From positions 1-53,378 of the forward strand of contig NZ_JAFHKK010000019.1 in assembly GCF_016937535.1 (NCBI RefSeq): a DNA stretch of 53,378 nt. The letters run 5' to 3'. Below, in pieces: positions 17,487-25,046 of this stretch. The notes beneath the pieces were generated by a model. It ran no database searches. It saw nothing but the letters and a program-made list of their open reading frames with translations, and was not told where the DNA came from. The translations under genes were made by a program, and so were the position numbers. Source of the DNA: Sulfurospirillum tamanense. Its GTDB lineage: Bacteria > Campylobacterota > Campylobacteria > Campylobacterales > Campylobacteraceae. Numbering within the stretch: position 1 is the stretch's first letter; the number at the start of each line of letters is the position of its first letter.

Positions 17487-19610
17487 ATGCATACTGTTGG
17501 AAAGTTAACCATCGATCCTCTTCTTTACGCCTTTGCCGAACACGAACTTCTGCCAAAACTTGGCATTACTAGTGCCTGTTTTTGGGGAAATTTTGAAGTG
17601 CTTTTGCACCGTTTTACGGACGCCAACGCCCTAGCTCTAAAAGAACGCGACACTTTGCAAACACAAATCGACCAATGGCACCTTTCTAATCCCAACCCAA
17701 AAACCCAAAAAGCGTTTTTGCAAGACCTTGGTTATTTACTCCCGCCCCCTGCTCCCTTTTCTATCCAAACCCAACACCTTGACCCCGAGGTTTCTGTTTT
17801 GTACGGCCCTCAACTTGTCGTCCCAGGAGATAACGCGCGCTATATTCTTAACGCCGCTAATGCCAGATGGAGCAGTTTGCTCGATGCTCTTTATGGCACA
17901 GATATGGTATCAAGCACGGGCGATTTGGCACCGCAAAAGACCTATAATCCCTTACGTGGTGAAGCTGTTTTTGAGGAAGTCTTTGGGTTTTTGGACACTC
18001 ATTTTCCCCTTGAAAAAGGAACATTTAGCCAAGTAAGTGGGATTTTTATCCGCGAGGGTACGCTTCATCTTGCTTTGGCTGAAGGGAAACATACTTGTTT
18101 GCAAAACAACGCTGGGTTTGCAGGCTACCAAGGTAGTCAAGAAACCCCAAGTGCTGTGTATTTGTGCCACCATGGTTTGCATGTCATGCTTCGCCTAGAC
18201 CCCACACACCCCATTGGCAAAACCAACGCTGCGGGAATTTGTGATGTGCTACTTGAAGCTGCACTCAGTGCCATTGTAGATTTTGAAGATTCTGTGGCTG
18301 CAGTGGATGCCCAAGACAAAACCCACCTCTACCGCAATTATTTGGGGCTCATGCGCGGGGATTTATCGGCCTCTTTTGAAGCCAAGGGCAAACACATTAC
18401 GCGCACATTGGCGCCTGATTTTCCCCTCACAACACCTGAGGGCACATCGACTTTTCTCAAGGGACGCGCACTTTTGTTGGTGCGTAATGTAGGGTTACAC
18501 ATGGAAACAGACGCGGTGTTGTTTGAAGGAAAGCCTATTTTTGAGGGGATGCTAGATGGGTATTTGTGCGTAGCGTGTGCCTTACACGACCGAACACAAA
18601 ACCGCAACAGCACCCAAGGGAGCATCTATATCGTCAAGCCAAAGTGTCATGGGCCCAAAGAGATTGCCTTGGTGTGTGATTTCTTTGAAGCAGTTGAAAA
18701 GGCATTTAACCTCCCTCTTCATACGGTCAAACTAGGCATCATGGACGAAGAACGGCGCACCAGCGTCAACCTAGCCCACTGCATCAACGCAGCCAAAGAA
18801 CGGGTCTTTTTCATCAACACAGGCTTCCTTGACCGCACAGGCGATGAAATCCACACCTGCATGAAACGCGGCCCTGTGCTTTCCAAAGAAGGGCTAAAAA
18901 AAGCCTCTTGGCTAGGTGCCTATGAAGCGCAAAATGTCGCCATAGGCCTTGCTAGCGGCTTTGGAGGACGGGCGCAAATTGGCAAAGGCATGTGGACGTT
19001 GACTGAAAAAATGCGACGTATGGTGGAGGAGAAGATTGCCCATGTCCAAAGCGGGGCCTCCACCGCGTGGGTGCCTTCCCCTGTGGCGGCTTGTTTACAC
19101 GCGCTCCATTACCACGCCGTAGATGTATCGCACGTGCAAAAAACCCACAAACACGGTGGAGACTTTTTAGAAGCCTTGCTTACACCGCCCCTGCTGGAGA
19201 GTCCTTTAAGCGAGGAGGTTAAACAACATGAGTTAGAAAATGCCGTTCAAAGCATCCTAGGTTACGTGGTGCGGTGGGTGGATCAGGGTATCGGGTGTTC
19301 CAAAGTCCTTGACCGCAACAACGAAGCCCTCATGGAAGACCGCGCCACCTTGCGCATCAGCTCCCAACTTCTTGCCAACTGGCTCCATCATGGGCTTATT
19401 TCCAAACCCCAAACCGAAGAAGCCTTTGAGAAAATGGCAGTCGTCGTGGACGCACAAAACGCGGATGACCCCAAGTACCGCTCATTGCTTCGGTCCAACG
19501 CCTTTGCCATGCACGCGGCCAAAGCCTTGGTGTACGAGGGCGCTACCCAGCCCAACGGTTATACTGAGTTTATCTTGCACGCGTGGCGAAAACGGGCCAA
19601 AGGCGCCTAA
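17487..19610 (+). CDS. glcB: Malate synthase G
   Basis: 707 residues from ATG 17487 with AAGGAG upstream; GlcB proteins are about 720. It condenses glyoxylate with acetyl-CoA to malate. Family and active-site motifs are clear: VDFEDSVAAVDAQDK, GLMRGDL, KPKCHGPKEI, GIMDEERRTSVNL, RVFFINTGFLDRTGDEIHT split over the catalytic core, and the C-terminal NAFAMHAAKALVYEGATQPNGY region. No isocitrate lyase or glycolate oxidase gene is in the window, so the glyoxylate source is not shown. Its stop overlaps the convergent rhodanese gene by four bases. Confidence 0.96.
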   Translation: MHTVGKLTIDPLLYAFAEHELLPKLGITSACFWGNFEVLLHRFTDANALALKERDTLQTQIDQWHLSNPNPKTQKAFLQDLGYLLPPPAPFSIQTQHLDPEVSVLYGPQLVVPGDNARYILNAANARWSSLLDALYGTDMVSSTGDLAPQKTYNPLRGEAVFEEVFGFLDTHFPLEKGTFSQVSGIFIREGTLHLALAEGKHTCLQNNAGFAGYQGSQETPSAVYLCHHGLHVMLRLDPTHPIGKTNAAGICDVLLEAALSAIVDFEDSVAAVDAQDKTHLYRNYLGLMRGDLSASFEAKGKHITRTLAPDFPLTTPEGTSTFLKGRALLLVRNVGLHMETDAVLFEGKPIFEGMLDGYLCVACALHDRTQNRNSTQGSIYIVKPKCHGPKEIALVCDFFEAVEKAFNLPLHTVKLGIMDEERRTSVNLAHCINAAKERVFFINTGFLDRTGDEIHTCMKRGPVLSKEGLKKASWLGAYEAQNVAIGLASGFGGRAQIGKGMWTLTEKMRRMVEEKIAHVQSGASTAWVPSPVAACLHALHYHAVDVSHVQKTHKHGGDFLEALLTPPLLESPLSEEVKQHELENAVQSILGYVVRWVDQGIGCSKVLDRNNEALMEDRATLRISSQLLANWLHHGLISKPQTEEAFEKMAVVVDAQNADDPKYRSLLRSNAFAMHAAKALVYEGATQPNGYTEFILHAWRKRAKGA

Positions 19611-20053
19611 AAGGGCTTGTGGGTTGGATACCCTCTTCCAACCCAACCGTCCATCCCTTTATCGAGCACCAACACACGTTTAAAGCCGTACTCCCTGAGC
19701 GTTTGTGCCGCCAAAAAAGAACGGATACTATTGCGACACATCACCACCACCTCTTCTTCCACATCAAGACCAAGTCCCACAAGGGACAATTCCAATCTCC
19801 CGCGGCTTACATGTAAATACTTTTCCCACACAGGTGCACCTGTGTGCTCCACCTCTTCTTTATCACGTATATCTAACAATACAAAGGACTCTTTACGTTG
19901 TATTTTTTGAAACAGCGCATCCACTAGAAGAAGTGTTGCTTGAGCCCGCGCCTCTTTGAGTTTGGTTTGAAAAATGCGATCAAAGGCCACATCATCAGCC
20001 AATGCACTACCAGCCGCTAGCAAGAGCGTCAGTGCTATTATCATTTTACGCAT
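19607..20053 (-). CDS. Periplasmic single-domain rhodanese-like protein
   Basis: 148 residues from ATG 20053, five bases after AAGGAG. A signal peptide (about 1-20, ending SALADD) directs it to the periplasm. The rhodanese domain shows LLDIRDKEEVEHTG, VVVMCRNSIRS with the active-site Cys loop, and GMDGWVGRGYP near the end. Such proteins carry sulfane sulfur as a Cys persulfide. In an organism with polysulfide/thiosulfate reductase a role in periplasmic sulfur transfer fits, but the gene is 11 kb from psr. It has a TTACATGTAA at 19807 read as LHV. Confidence 0.88.
   Translation of the reverse strand: MRKMIIALTLLLAAGSALADDVAFDRIFQTKLKEARAQATLLLVDALFQKIQRKESFVLLDIRDKEEVEHTGAPVWEKYLHVSRGRLELSLVGLGLDVEEEVVVMCRNSIRSFLAAQTLREYGFKRVLVLDKGMDGWVGRGYPTHKPF
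19807..19816. repeat. TTACATGTAA element (in rhodanese gene, LHV frame)
   Basis: Exact copy read YLHVSR. Confidence 0.9.
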
Positions 20054-20234
20054 ATGCACTCCTTACACTAGAATGCCCTATGGTAGTCAACCCTCCCTAA
20101 AAAGAGGTTAAAATGTTTTGAGTTGCGTATATATCACTCATTTTTTAGAATTTATCGGACACCTAGGTGGTTTATCAGGTGCTTGTCATGGTTTTTTTAT
20201 ACAATCAACAATATCATGCTAAAGGGGGACCACG
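20054..20234. other. Divergent intergenic region, rhodanese / ferritin-like gene
   Basis: It holds a perfect 10-base palindrome CACCTAGGTG (20160-20169), and an AT-rich stretch with TATACAAT (20198-20205) that could be the -10 of the plus-strand gene at 20235. No small ORF with a ribosome binding site is visible. Confidence 0.35.
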
Positions 20235-20735
20235 ATGAATGTTTACGAATACGCCATGAAGGTTGAAGAAGAGGGAGAGAAGTACTACCGAGATTTGGCC
20301 CAAAAAACAGACGATGCTGGCCTTAAGCAAGTTTTGACGATGCTTGCTGATGAAGAAGTGAAGCATTATGCGACTTTTGAAGCCATGCTAAAAGGGGCGT
20401 CCTTGCCAACGCAGCCTACAGTAGATATTTTCAAAGGGGCAAAAACTATTTTTCAAAAAATGAAAGTGACTAATCCCACGGCTTCTTTCACAAAAGAACA
20501 AACCGATTTTTATTCACATGCATTAGCCTTGGAAGAAAAAAGTTACGCTTTGTATGTTGAAAAAGCAGCGCTTTTAGAAAACGCGGAAGAAAAAGCGGCA
20601 TTTTTGCGCATTGCTGAAGAAGAAAAACAACACGCGGCCTTGCTTGAAAACCTCATTGACTATATCACTTATCCAGAGCGCTGGATTGAAGATGCGGAAT
20701 TTAACCGCTTGGATGAAACCCGTGCGCGCCTGTAG
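20235..20735 (+). CDS. Ferritin-like diiron protein (rubrerythrin/YciE type)
   Basis: 166 residues, all-helical. Two repeats of the diiron pattern are visible: Glu near 11-15 with DEEVKH (40-44) in the first pair of helices, and LALEEKS with EEEKQH in the second pair. That is the rubrerythrin N-terminal domain pattern, but the C-terminal rubredoxin domain is missing. Such proteins usually handle peroxide or iron. AAAGGGGG precedes the ATG. A strong terminator follows directly. Confidence 0.87.
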   Translation: MNVYEYAMKVEEEGEKYYRDLAQKTDDAGLKQVLTMLADEEVKHYATFEAMLKGASLPTQPTVDIFKGAKTIFQKMKVTNPTASFTKEQTDFYSHALALEEKSYALYVEKAALLENAEEKAAFLRIAEEEKQHAALLENLIDYITYPERWIEDAEFNRLDETRARL

Positions 20736-20737
20736 GT

Positions 20738-20768
20738 ACTAACACGGGAAACCCCGTGTTAGTTTTTT
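20738..20768 (+). terminator. Rho-independent terminator after the ferritin-like gene
   Basis: Stem ACTAACACGGG (20738-20748) / CCCGTGTTAGT (20753-20763), 11 perfect pairs, with a four-base loop and a T-run after the stem. It also contains the stop codon of the convergent cytochrome gene. Confidence 0.92.
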
Positions 20769-21058
20769 AGCCCTGTTATGTATTCAGACACTGCTTGGAT
20801 TTCTTGATCTGAATAGTTAGCTACTTGGCCTTTCATAAGGGCTTTCATGGGGCCACCGTACGTGCCGTCTTTGTAGCCTTTCAAGGCGGCTACGTTTTTC
20901 TCAACACTCCAATTTGCAATCACTTCACTTTTTCCCAAGGCTTTCTTTTCTGCATTTGCCCCGTGGCAAGAGAGGCATTTTTGATACAACGCCGCGCCAT
21001 CGGCCGCCATTAAAGAAGCGCTTGCCAAAAGTCCTAGTGTCATTATCCATCGTTTCAT
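20759..21058 (-). CDS. Small periplasmic c-type cytochrome (class I, c553-like)
   Basis: 99 residues from ATG 21058, with AAGGAG upstream; the longer open frame to 21346 is an artefact over the neighbouring gene. A signal peptide ends near ASLMAADG. The heme site CLSCH is near residue 27, and the sixth ligand is likely a Met in GGPMKALMKGQV. The C-terminal YSDQEIQAVSEYITGL helix is typical of monoheme cytochromes c. It carries one electron between periplasmic partners. It lies 10 bases downstream of the basic exported protein gene and so is probably co-transcribed with it. Confidence 0.92.
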   Translation of the reverse strand: MKRWIMTLGLLASASLMAADGAALYQKCLSCHGANAEKKALGKSEVIANWSVEKNVAALKGYKDGTYGGPMKALMKGQVANYSDQEIQAVSEYITGLKN

Positions 21059-21068
21059 TTTTTTCTCC

Positions 21069-21410
21069 TTAGCGTTCAATGATAATCGTTTTGCGCGTGT
21101 AGGGCTCATAACGGTCGTAGTGGCGATCATAGCGGCGGTCATTGTAACGGTCGTTAGCATAACGGCGTTTTTGCGGCGCGCGCTCCACATACACAATCTC
21201 TTTGCGCACCACAGGCTCGTGATGCACCACGACGGGCTGAGTATTTTGCGCGCCAAACAAGTTCCCCATATTTTGACTAAGTGTTGGCAAAAGCAGTAAA
21301 ATCCCAGCACCCATAAGGGCTCCTTGTTCGCGTTTTCCAATGGCATTGGCGTTCACAACCGCCAAAGAGCTCACTAACAACATCGCTAACGCGGGCTTGA
21401 AGAGCTTCAT
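21069..21410 (-). CDS. Exported protein with Arg/Tyr/Asp-rich tail, function unknown
   Basis: 113 residues from ATG 21410, preceded by the strong site AAAGGAGG. A signal peptide ends near VVNANA. A Gly/Ala/Leu hydrophobic stretch (GALMGAGILLLLP) follows, and the last 35 residues are low-complexity with RYxDRRYDRHYDRY-like repeats. I do not recognise the family. The hydrophobic stretch could insert in a membrane, with the charged tail exposed. It is first in an apparent pair with the cytochrome c gene and is divergent from a small membrane ORF, with paired 11-bp repeats between them. Confidence 0.72.
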   Translation of the reverse strand: MKLFKPALAMLLVSSLAVVNANAIGKREQGALMGAGILLLLPTLSQNMGNLFGAQNTQPVVVHHEPVVRKEIVYVERAPQKRRYANDRYNDRRYDRHYDRYEPYTRKTIIIER

Positions 21411-21451
21411 CGCTTCCTCCTTTAGATTTGATAGCAGTAGTCTAACAGCCG

Positions 21452-21471
21452 ATTGTGAAGCCATTGTGAAG
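21452..21471 (-). promoter_or_regulatory. Direct repeat ATTGTGAAG x2, 11-bp spacing
   Basis: ATTGTGAAG occurs at 21452-21460 and 21463-21471, one 11-bp step apart (CTTCACAAT on the minus strand, toward the gene starting at 21410). This is the geometry of OmpR-family sites. No regulator is known for this word. Confidence 0.45.
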
Positions 21472-21474
21472 TGG

Positions 21475-21505
21475 TTACGTAAAATTTACGCAGATTAGAT
21501 AGAGT
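21475..21505 (+). promoter_or_regulatory. TTACG direct repeats (11-bp spacing) with a -10-like hexamer
   Basis: TTACG at 21475-21479 and 21486-21490 are 11 bp apart. The second is part of TTTACGCAG, and after six bases comes TAGAGT (21500-21505). The psrA promoter has the same order and spacing. It could drive the 39-residue ORF at 21534. Confidence 0.5.
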
Positions 21506-21514
21506 ACTGTCACT

Positions 21515-21524
21515 TTACATGTAA
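21515..21524. repeat. TTACATGTAA element next to the small ORF ribosome site
   Basis: Exact copy whose last bases run into AAGGAG, the ribosome site of the 39-residue ORF. Folding of the element could influence access to it. Confidence 0.9.
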
Positions 21525-21533
21525 GGAGTGAAA

Positions 21534-21653
21534 ATGGAGCTTATTATTGGATTGTATTCAGGGGGTTTTGCAGGACTTGTGGTTGGTCAACGCTTTTTGG
21601 CAGGCCTTGGTCTTTTGATGATTAGTGCCGCGACTGCTCTTACGTTATTTTAA
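21534..21653 (+). CDS. Small hydrophobic membrane protein, 39 residues
   Basis: ATG 21534 is preceded by AAGGAG at seven bases. The product begins MELIIGLYSGGFAGLVVGQR and ends ISAATALTLF: one or two short hydrophobic helices with a Gly-rich zipper-like start and a single Arg. The Shine-Dalgarno sequence directly abuts a TTACATGTAA element (21515-21524). The 3' end overlaps the convergent cytochrome gene by nine bases. I do not recognise it. Support comes from the ribosome site, coding-like composition and a possible regulated promoter; similarity evidence is lacking. Confidence 0.6.
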   Translation: MELIIGLYSGGFAGLVVGQRFLAGLGLLMISAATALTLF

Positions 21654-21980
21654 CCGTCCCATAAAGGTATAGGTTTCCCAATAGGTATCAATCGCCTCTT
21701 CTAGGGCTGCTTCGCCAAGGGTCCACGGGGCTTTGATGCCGTATTTCTCCACCAAGCCTTCGGGCAAAAGGGTTTTTTCCTTCATGGGGTGCATGAGATA
21801 ATCTTTCAGCGCTGCTTTCACTGACACTTCGGAACTAAATACCAAGACGTAACGGTAGAAAAATTTGTCAATCCCCACGTCCAAGTCCTGATGACACCCC
21901 ACGCACTCTTTTTCATACACGGTCGCCCCAAGGCTTACATGTAAGGCCAACATAAGGCCTACCACAAAACGCGTACGCAT
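21645..21980 (-). CDS. Small periplasmic c-type cytochrome, atypical
   Basis: 111 residues. A signal peptide (about 1-18) is followed almost at once by the heme site CVGCH (near 27), then a mainly helical region with LMHPMKEKTLLP, where a Met may be the second axial ligand. The sequence does not follow the c553 pattern and I cannot name a subfamily. It starts 22 bases inside the end of the kinase gene, so it is translationally coupled to it. A role in redox signalling to that kinase is possible but inferred. Confidence 0.83.
   Translation of the reverse strand: MRTRFVVGLMLALHVSLGATVYEKECVGCHQDLDVGIDKFFYRYVLVFSSEVSVKAALKDYLMHPMKEKTLLPEGLVEKYGIKAPWTLGEAALEEAIDTYWETYTFMGRLK
21935..21944. repeat. 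TTACATGTAA element (in cytochrome signal peptide, LHV frame)
   Basis: Exact copy read ALHVSL inside a signal peptide, where His is unusual. Confidence 0.9.
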
Positions 21981-23155
21981 GTTCCCTCTCCTTTGGTGGA
22001 TTCAAGGGCAAGCTTAAGCCCATACTCTTTAGCAATCATCCCCACGATGTTTAGCCCGATGCCAAACCCGCCCGCACTCTCATGGCACCGCACGTAACGG
22101 TCAAACACGCGCGCTAGTTTGGACGCGTCAATCCCGATACCCGTGTCTTTGATTTCCAACACACCTGGCGCAACCTTTACATGTAAACTTCCGCCCACGC
22201 GGTTATATTTGATAGCATTTGAAAGCAAGTTGTCCACTAAACGCGTCAATGCCCCTTGGTCAATCCACAACGCAGCAGGGGCTGTGTCCACCTCCCAAGT
22301 GATTTTTTTCGCCTCCAAACTAAGGGCAAAATACTCCACCCGCTCTTGCGCTACCACGTCTACTTGCACCTCGCTCTCATGGCGCGCTTGATGGCGTCCA
22401 AGGGTCAAATAGGTCAAGTCTTTATACAGGTGCGATACACTCTGCGCGCCCAAGCGAATGCGTTCAAGTTTGCGCGCGGTTTTAGGCTCTAGGGTCTGCA
22501 GGGGAATCATCTCGATGTTTGATAAAATGGCGTGAATTGGGGTATTAAGCTCATGGGTGGTGTCTTTGATAAAACGGTCCAAAAGCGCGATGGCTTCCCG
22601 CATAGGACGCAACAACAAGCGCAATAAAAAATACCCCCCAACCGCCAAAAAGAGAAAAATCCCCCCGCCAAACCACGCCATGTTTCGCAAGGCTTCGTGG
22701 TGCCACGCCCCATCATCTTCCACTTCCAAGACCAAGTATTGCGTCCCCAAATAGTGGGCTTCGGGCTCTTTAATGTAGTGAATCATGCCCTCTTTGAGGT
22801 AGATGATACGCGAGAGCAAGGGGCTTACATGTAAGAGGGAAAAAATCTCCACCGCCGCTCCATCAAAAATCCCTGAGCGAAAAGCTTCATGGCGCGGGTA
22901 TTCTTGGGTTTTATCAAAGGCGACGTGCAAGGCGCGCAAGGCTTTGACGTGCTCATTTGCCAGTGCATTAAGCTCGCCCCGTTTGAGGCTTAGCATCGCT
23001 TCTTTTTGGAGGGCATAATACCCTGCGCCAAACAAGCCCAAAATCGTACACGAGAGGGTTAAATACAGTGCCAAAAACGCCACAAGCGTGCGTCTTTCAC
23101 GCCGTTGTAAGTTTGTATCCCAGTTTTTTGAAACTGACAATTTTTTCTTTTCCAA
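21959..23155 (-). CDS. Sensor histidine kinase with a periplasmic sensor domain
   Basis: About 398 residues if the TTG at 23155 is used; TTG 23140 or GTG near 23080 are alternatives, because the regulator stop is at 23097. TM1 (about 24-47) and TM2 (about 158-180) flank a periplasmic loop of some 110 residues. The H-box is KDTTHELNTPIHAI, N-box DNLLSNAIKYN, G1 DTGIGID, F-box VFDRYVRC, G2 GFGIGLNIV. It is paired with the OmpR regulator just upstream and overlaps a cytochrome c gene downstream. Three elements (22177, 22825 within it, 21935 next door) are all in the LHV frame. Confidence 0.9.
   Translation of the reverse strand: MEKKKLSVSKNWDTNLQRRERRTLVAFLALYLTLSCTILGLFGAGYYALQKEAMLSLKRGELNALANEHVKALRALHVAFDKTQEYPRHEAFRSGIFDGAAVEIFSLLHVSPLLSRIIYLKEGMIHYIKEPEAHYLGTQYLVLEVEDDGAWHHEALRNMAWFGGGIFLFLAVGGYFLLRLLLRPMREAIALLDRFIKDTTHELNTPIHAILSNIEMIPLQTLEPKTARKLERIRLGAQSVSHLYKDLTYLTLGRHQARHESEVQVDVVAQERVEYFALSLEAKKITWEVDTAPAALWIDQGALTRLVDNLLSNAIKYNRVGGSLHVKVAPGVLEIKDTGIGIDASKLARVFDRYVRCHESAGGFGIGLNIVGMIAKEYGLKLALESTKGEGTCVRVLW
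22177..22186. repeat. TTACATGTAA element (in kinase gene, LHV frame)
   Basis: Exact copy read SLHVKV. Confidence 0.9.
22825..22834. repeat. TTACATGTAA element (in kinase gene, LHV frame)
   Basis: Exact copy read LLHVSP; second copy in the same kinase gene. Confidence 0.9.
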
Positions 23156-23765
23156 TCAATTTTCGCAGGTTTTTGATGTAGGTGCGAAGGGCCGTCTCAC
23201 TAGGCGTTTCCTCGTACGACCACAGGGCTTCTTGCAGGGCTTCATGGCTTAGCACTTCCCCGCGGCGTTTTAAAAAATAGGCCAACAATTGGGCCTCTTT
23301 GCGCCCAAGGGGATGGGTCTGGCCCTTTACATGTAAGGCATTGCCCACCGTGTCAAAAGCCACTTCCTCGCCCAAAGCCACCACCGCACTGCCCACATGC
23401 CCAAACTCACGGCGCAACAAACTGCGAACACGAAGCAATAACTCCTTAAGAGCAAAGGGTTTGCGAATGTAATCATCACACCCGCTAGCAAACCCACTCT
23501 CCACATCCGCCAACCCATCCCGCGAGGTGATGAAAATCGCAGGGGTAGCCACCGCGGCCTTTCTGGCTTCCTTTAGGAGGGCAAAGCCGTTAATATTGGG
23601 CACATTTACATCCAGCAGTAGCAGATCGAACTGCTTTTCATACAAGGCCTCTTGGGCTGCTTCACCCTCGTACACACACACCACTTCAAACCCCTCATCC
23701 TCCAAAAATTCACACAAGGTTTGAGAGAGGTTCATGTCATCTTCTAGCAACAATAGCCGTGCCAC
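23097..23765 (-). CDS. OmpR/PhoB-family response regulator
   Basis: 222 residues from GTG 23765. The receiver shows LLEDD, the phospho-acceptor in LLLLDVNVP, the Thr in FITSRD and the Lys in YIRKPFAL. The winged helix (about 130-222) includes the ETALRTYIKNLRK recognition region and ends KLGYKL. It overlaps the DUF1104 stop by one base (TAGTG) and the kinase start by up to 59 bases. The 11-bp-spaced repeats 1.6 kb away (21.45-21.50 kb) have the geometry this family binds. It has an element at 23327 read as LHV. Confidence 0.92.
   Translation of the reverse strand: MARLLLLEDDMNLSQTLCEFLEDEGFEVVCVYEGEAAQEALYEKQFDLLLLDVNVPNINGFALLKEARKAAVATPAIFITSRDGLADVESGFASGCDDYIRKPFALKELLLRVRSLLRREFGHVGSAVVALGEEVAFDTVGNALHVKGQTHPLGRKEAQLLAYFLKRRGEVLSHEALQEALWSYEETPSETALRTYIKNLRKLIGKEKIVSFKKLGYKLTTA
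23327..23336. repeat. TTACATGTAA element (in OmpR regulator gene, LHV frame)
   Basis: Exact copy read ALHVKG, at the receiver/output linker region. Confidence 0.9.
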
Positions 23766-23980
23766 TAGCGCTTCTCTTTGATGGCGCGTTCAAATTGTTG
23801 GCGCTCGTTGGGCGAAAAGGTGGGCTTGCGGCTTTCGAGTTCTTTTAGAAGCAAAGGGCGTTCGTTTGGTTTCACGTACCCAATGAGGGCGATGAGCTCT
23901 TGGTTGCTTAGGGCTGAAAAATCCGTCCGCGCCACAAGGCATCCTAGTGCCAACAAGAGCACCAAGAGGATTTTATGCAT
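23765..23980 (-). CDS. Small exported DUF1104-like protein
   Basis: 71 residues. A signal peptide (about 1-18, LLVLLLALGCLVA) is followed by TDFSALSNQELIALIG, the start expected for DUF1104, a family of short periplasmic proteins known mainly from Campylobacter and Helicobacter. The rest is a charged helical segment. The function is unknown. It overlaps the AI-2E-type gene by eight bases and the response regulator by one, so it is read in the same transcript as both. It may be the periplasmic partner of the kinase (inference). Confidence 0.78.
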   Translation of the reverse strand: MHKILLVLLLALGCLVARTDFSALSNQELIALIGYVKPNERPLLLKELESRKPTFSPNERQQFERAIKEKR

Positions 23981-25046
23981 CGTTTTTTAACTTTTTAAGG
24001 GGAATCACCGAACTCTCTTCGGCTTTAGACGCCGCCGTTTCCCCACGGTAATCGCTCAAAATCATTGCAATCCACCGCGTACGCGGGTTGGCATCAAGGG
24101 CAATTTTCACGCTCATGGTCAAAGGAACAGCTAAAAACATTCCCGCTGGCCCCAAAACCCATCCCCAAAAGAGCAACGACATCACGACCACCAAGGTAGA
24201 AATCCCAAGGCCGCGCCCTAAAAAACGCGGTTCGATAAAATTGCCAATGGCGATATTGACCACCACAAATACCGAAAGTACCCACAATGCCGCGCCCACG
24301 TCCAATTCTACCAATGTCACCAACACCGCAGGAATCGCTGCTAAAATCGACCCAATGGTGGGAATGTAGTTGAGCAAAAAGGCCAGCAAGCCCCACAACA
24401 GTGCGTATTTCACTCCCATCACAGAAAGTGCCGCACCAATGAGCACTCCTGTAACAAAACTTGCCATGGTTTTAATAGCAAGATAGCGTTTGAGGTTTTG
24501 AATAAACGTCTCAGCAATGTGCAAATTTTCAGGATTTTTTTGGGCAAAAAAACCCACCTTCGCACGCATACTTACTGTTTCAAACAACATAAAGGTGACC
24601 ATCAAAAAAATCAAAAAAGAGTTGGAAAGAATCTGGCTCATAGAGCGCAAAAAGGCTCCCGCTGTCGTGATGGCACTGGAAGGGTCAAACCCTTGGGGTG
24701 GCGCACTCATATCAATAGGAACACCCATCTCTTTGAGCCACATTATCCCATCATTGACCACAAAAGAGAGCTTGCGCTGAATTTCGGGCAACGAACTTAA
24801 AAAGCCGTTCATGGAGTTACCCACAATGATGCCCACTCCCATCATAATCCCCACCACACCCGCAAGGACAATCAAAAAAGACAAGATGCGCGGCATGCCA
24901 AGTTTTTCGAGCAAAAGCAACAAAGGCGCGCTGATAATGGCAATAAACACCGCTAATAAAAACGGCACCATAATCACCTGCGCCGCCCTCACGCCTGCAA
25001 TCACAATCACAAATGCCGCCAACGCCATCAAAGCACTAGGACGCAT
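23973..25046 (-). CDS. AI-2E family transporter (YdiK/PerM-like)
   Basis: 357 residues with about seven to eight hydrophobic helices: an N-terminal pair, a polar segment (about 80-140), then the core with the family region KYALLWGLLAFLLNYIPTIGSILAAIP and the later EPRFLGRGLGIS plus LFWGWVLGPAGMFLAVPL motifs. The family includes exporters of AI-2 and Na+/H+ antiporters; function cannot be chosen from sequence. AGGAG before the ATG lies inside the upstream lipoprotein gene (11-base overlap). It sits in the mla-type operon. Confidence 0.88.
   Translation of the reverse strand: MRPSALMALAAFVIVIAGVRAAQVIMVPFLLAVFIAIISAPLLLLLEKLGMPRILSFLIVLAGVVGIMMGVGIIVGNSMNGFLSSLPEIQRKLSFVVNDGIMWLKEMGVPIDMSAPPQGFDPSSAITTAGAFLRSMSQILSNSFLIFLMVTFMLFETVSMRAKVGFFAQKNPENLHIAETFIQNLKRYLAIKTMASFVTGVLIGAALSVMGVKYALLWGLLAFLLNYIPTIGSILAAIPAVLVTLVELDVGAALWVLSVFVVVNIAIGNFIEPRFLGRGLGISTLVVVMSLLFWGWVLGPAGMFLAVPLTMSVKIALDANPRTRWIAMILSDYRGETAASKAEESSVIPLKKLKNDA

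Noticed and set aside
21059-21346. 195-residue version of the small cytochrome
   Set aside because: Its first 96 residues only shadow the Arg/Tyr-rich protein gene; ATG 21058 has a good ribosome site and signal peptide.
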